Source of the DNA: UBA2329 sp964577215
GTDB lineage: Bacteria > Bacteroidota > Bacteroidia > Chitinophagales > Saprospiraceae
Direction of reading: 5' to 3'
DNA: 6,665 nucleotides
NCBI GenBank assembly: GCA_964577215.1
Contig: CAZNYK010000174.1
Location: 1 to 6,665, forward strand
The notes under the pieces were generated by a model, which did not search any database, was not told the origin of the DNA, and worked only from the letters and a program-made list of their open reading frames with translations. Positions 5,393 to 6,665 of the stretch are shown here, in pieces; the first letter of the stretch is position 1, and each line of letters begins with the position of its first letter. Made by a program: the position numbers and the translations under genes.

Positions 5393-6603
5393 CGGTTTTT
5401 CCCGGCGCGCCCTACAACGACCAGGAATACCGCCTGCGCTGCAGCTATCTGCTCAAAGTGCTGGAAGACTGGCTGATATGGCGCTACCGCCGCGATCGCC
5501 AACACGAAGACTTAGCCGTGCTGCCGGCGGCATACCGCGCCCGCGGACTGGAACGGCACTTCCGGCGCCGCCTGCCCCGCTCGCGCGAGATGCTGGAGCG
5601 CTCGCCCCTGCGCTCGCCCGAATACTACCTCACGGCCTATCAATTGGAACGGGAAGCTTACTTGCAGGAATCCCGCGGCGACCGCCTGCGCCCCAAAAAC
5701 CTGCAGGAACAAGACGACGCCCTCACTTGCGCCCTGCTGGGCATGAAGCTGCGGCAGGCTTGCTTAGCTCTTGCCCACGAGCAGGTGGTGGAAACAGGCT
5801 ATCGCTTGGCTCTCGTAGAAGAAGCCCTGCACTGGGCGCAGCGGCAGCCTTATGCCGACGCCCCGGCAGTGGCAGTTTACCGCGACGCGTACCTGAGCCT
5901 GGCCCGCCCCGACGACGAAGCCCTCTTCCGGCAGTACCGCAAGCGGATATTTCTCCATTACCATTGCTTCACCCCGGAAGACCTGCGCGACCTGCTCCTG
6001 CTGGCCCTCAACACCTGTATCCTCAACATCAACCGCGGCCGCGAACCCTACCTCAAGGAAGCACTAGAACTCTACCGTCTCGGCTTAGAAAGCAACCTCT
6101 TTACCGAGCAGGGCTACCTCACGCCCTACACCTACAACAACATCACCGGCATTGCCCTGCGATTGGCGGAGTTCGACTGGGCGGAGTCGTTTGTAAACGA
6201 TTACAAAACCCAACTCGCCCCCGAACACCAGTCCACCCTATACGCCCTCAACGCCGCCCGCTTGGCCTATTCCCGCAGGCAGTACAAAGCCGCCCTTCGC
6301 CACCTGCAAAGCGCCGACTACCGCGACTTCTTCCACCAGATGACGGCCCGTATCCTGCAACTGAAAATCTACTTCGAAACCGGGGAAAACGACCTGCTAT
6401 CCGCCCACCTCAAAAACACCCGCGCCCTGCTGCGCCGCCGCCGCGCCAGCTACCACGAGCAAAACTACCTGCACATCATCCGCTTCACGGAGCAACTGCT
6501 GCGCCTGCGCCCCTACGACAGCAAAAACCGCGAGAATCTGCGCCGGAAAATTGAAAGCGCCGAGCCGCTGACGGAAAGGGATTGGTTGTTGAAACAGATG
6601 TGA
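5393..6603 (+). CDS. Helical TPR-like hypothetical protein, 5' end lost in gap
   Basis: The last 402 codons, starting with VFPGAPYND at 5395, are intact to TGA at 6601-6603. The start lies in the gap. Homologues I recall from Saprospiria carry roughly 60-100 more residues before the FPG-x-PYN motif (memory, not tested). The protein is soluble, strongly helical, and rich in Arg, Leu and Ala, with no membrane segment visible. The part around residues 243-310 reads like TPR helix pairs (YTYNNITGIALRLAEFDWAE; LNAARLAYSRRQYKAALRHL). The C-terminus is very basic (RALLRRRRAS, RRKIES). It is probably cytoplasmic; TPR-like proteins usually mediate protein contacts. No catalytic motif is recognisable. 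It is transcribed away from the surface protein, so the two are not in one operon. The function is unknown. Confidence 0.85.
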
Positions 6604-6606
6604 TTT

Positions 6607-6665
6607 TCACCCAGGCAGCGGTATATACGTCTCATCCCCCGGCACTTTGGGGAAGCGGCGCGCGC
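6607..6665 (-). CDS. C-terminal end of a possible convergent gene
   Basis: On the minus strand, 18 codons run from the window edge to a TGA at 6609-6607 and read ARRFPKVPGDETYIPLPG. The composition looks like a natural protein tail, and the stop falls just three bases beyond the stop of the plus-strand gene, a tidy convergent arrangement. Eighteen codons are too few to identify a family, and another frame on this strand is also open to the edge, so this call is tentative. Confidence 0.4.
   Translation of the reverse strand, partial: ARRFPKVPGDETYIPLPG

Noticed and set aside
5478..6554. 358-codon plus-strand frame overlapping the right-hand gene in another frame
   Set aside because: Extreme Pro/Arg/Ala composition typical of a shifted frame in high-GC DNA; the overlapping frame has well-formed amphipathic helices.

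Overview
The window most likely comes from a Bacteroidota genome, and the protein styles point to the Saprospiria (Lewinella/Haliscomenobacter-like). The evidence is a giant secreted protein built from SprB-type, Ig/PKD-like and SdrD-B-like modules with a type IX secretion (T9SS) C-terminal sorting domain, the absence of an obvious Shine-Dalgarno sequence, a possible Bacteroidota-type promoter (TTG / nnnnTTTG), and a right-hand gene resembling helical hypothetical proteins I recall from that group. No taxonomic marker gene is present, so this placement is inference.

Layout. Positions 1-449 hold no convincing gene. They contain a dense set of small repeats and hairpins: an 18-bp tandem duplication, three possible hairpins, an 89-bp segment closed by a 7-bp inverted repeat, and four exact 7-bp tttttac units ending 16 bp from the neighbouring stop codon. 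Positions 450-5231 on the minus strand encode one intact 1593-residue exported modular protein. A run of exactly 100 N (5293-5392) marks an assembly gap. It removes the rest of the divergent intergenic region and the start of a plus-strand gene, whose last 402 codons run to 6603. Three bases further on, the minus strand carries the last 18 codons of a possible convergent gene that leaves the window.

The large protein should be exported by Sec, carried across the outer membrane by the T9SS and displayed or released at the cell surface. The plus-strand gene looks cytoplasmic and TPR-like, and nothing in the window ties it functionally to the surface protein; they are divergent neighbours separated by sequence of unknown length.

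The most interesting signal is inside the surface protein. A cohesin-like domain of about 155 residues sits within the third of four Ig-like repeats, exactly between two cysteines that lie only 5-6 residues apart in the two preceding repeats. This looks like a domain inserted into a hairpin loop and held at its base by the host repeat's own cysteine pair. I see no CRISPR array, tRNA, rRNA, recognisable insertion sequence or defence system.
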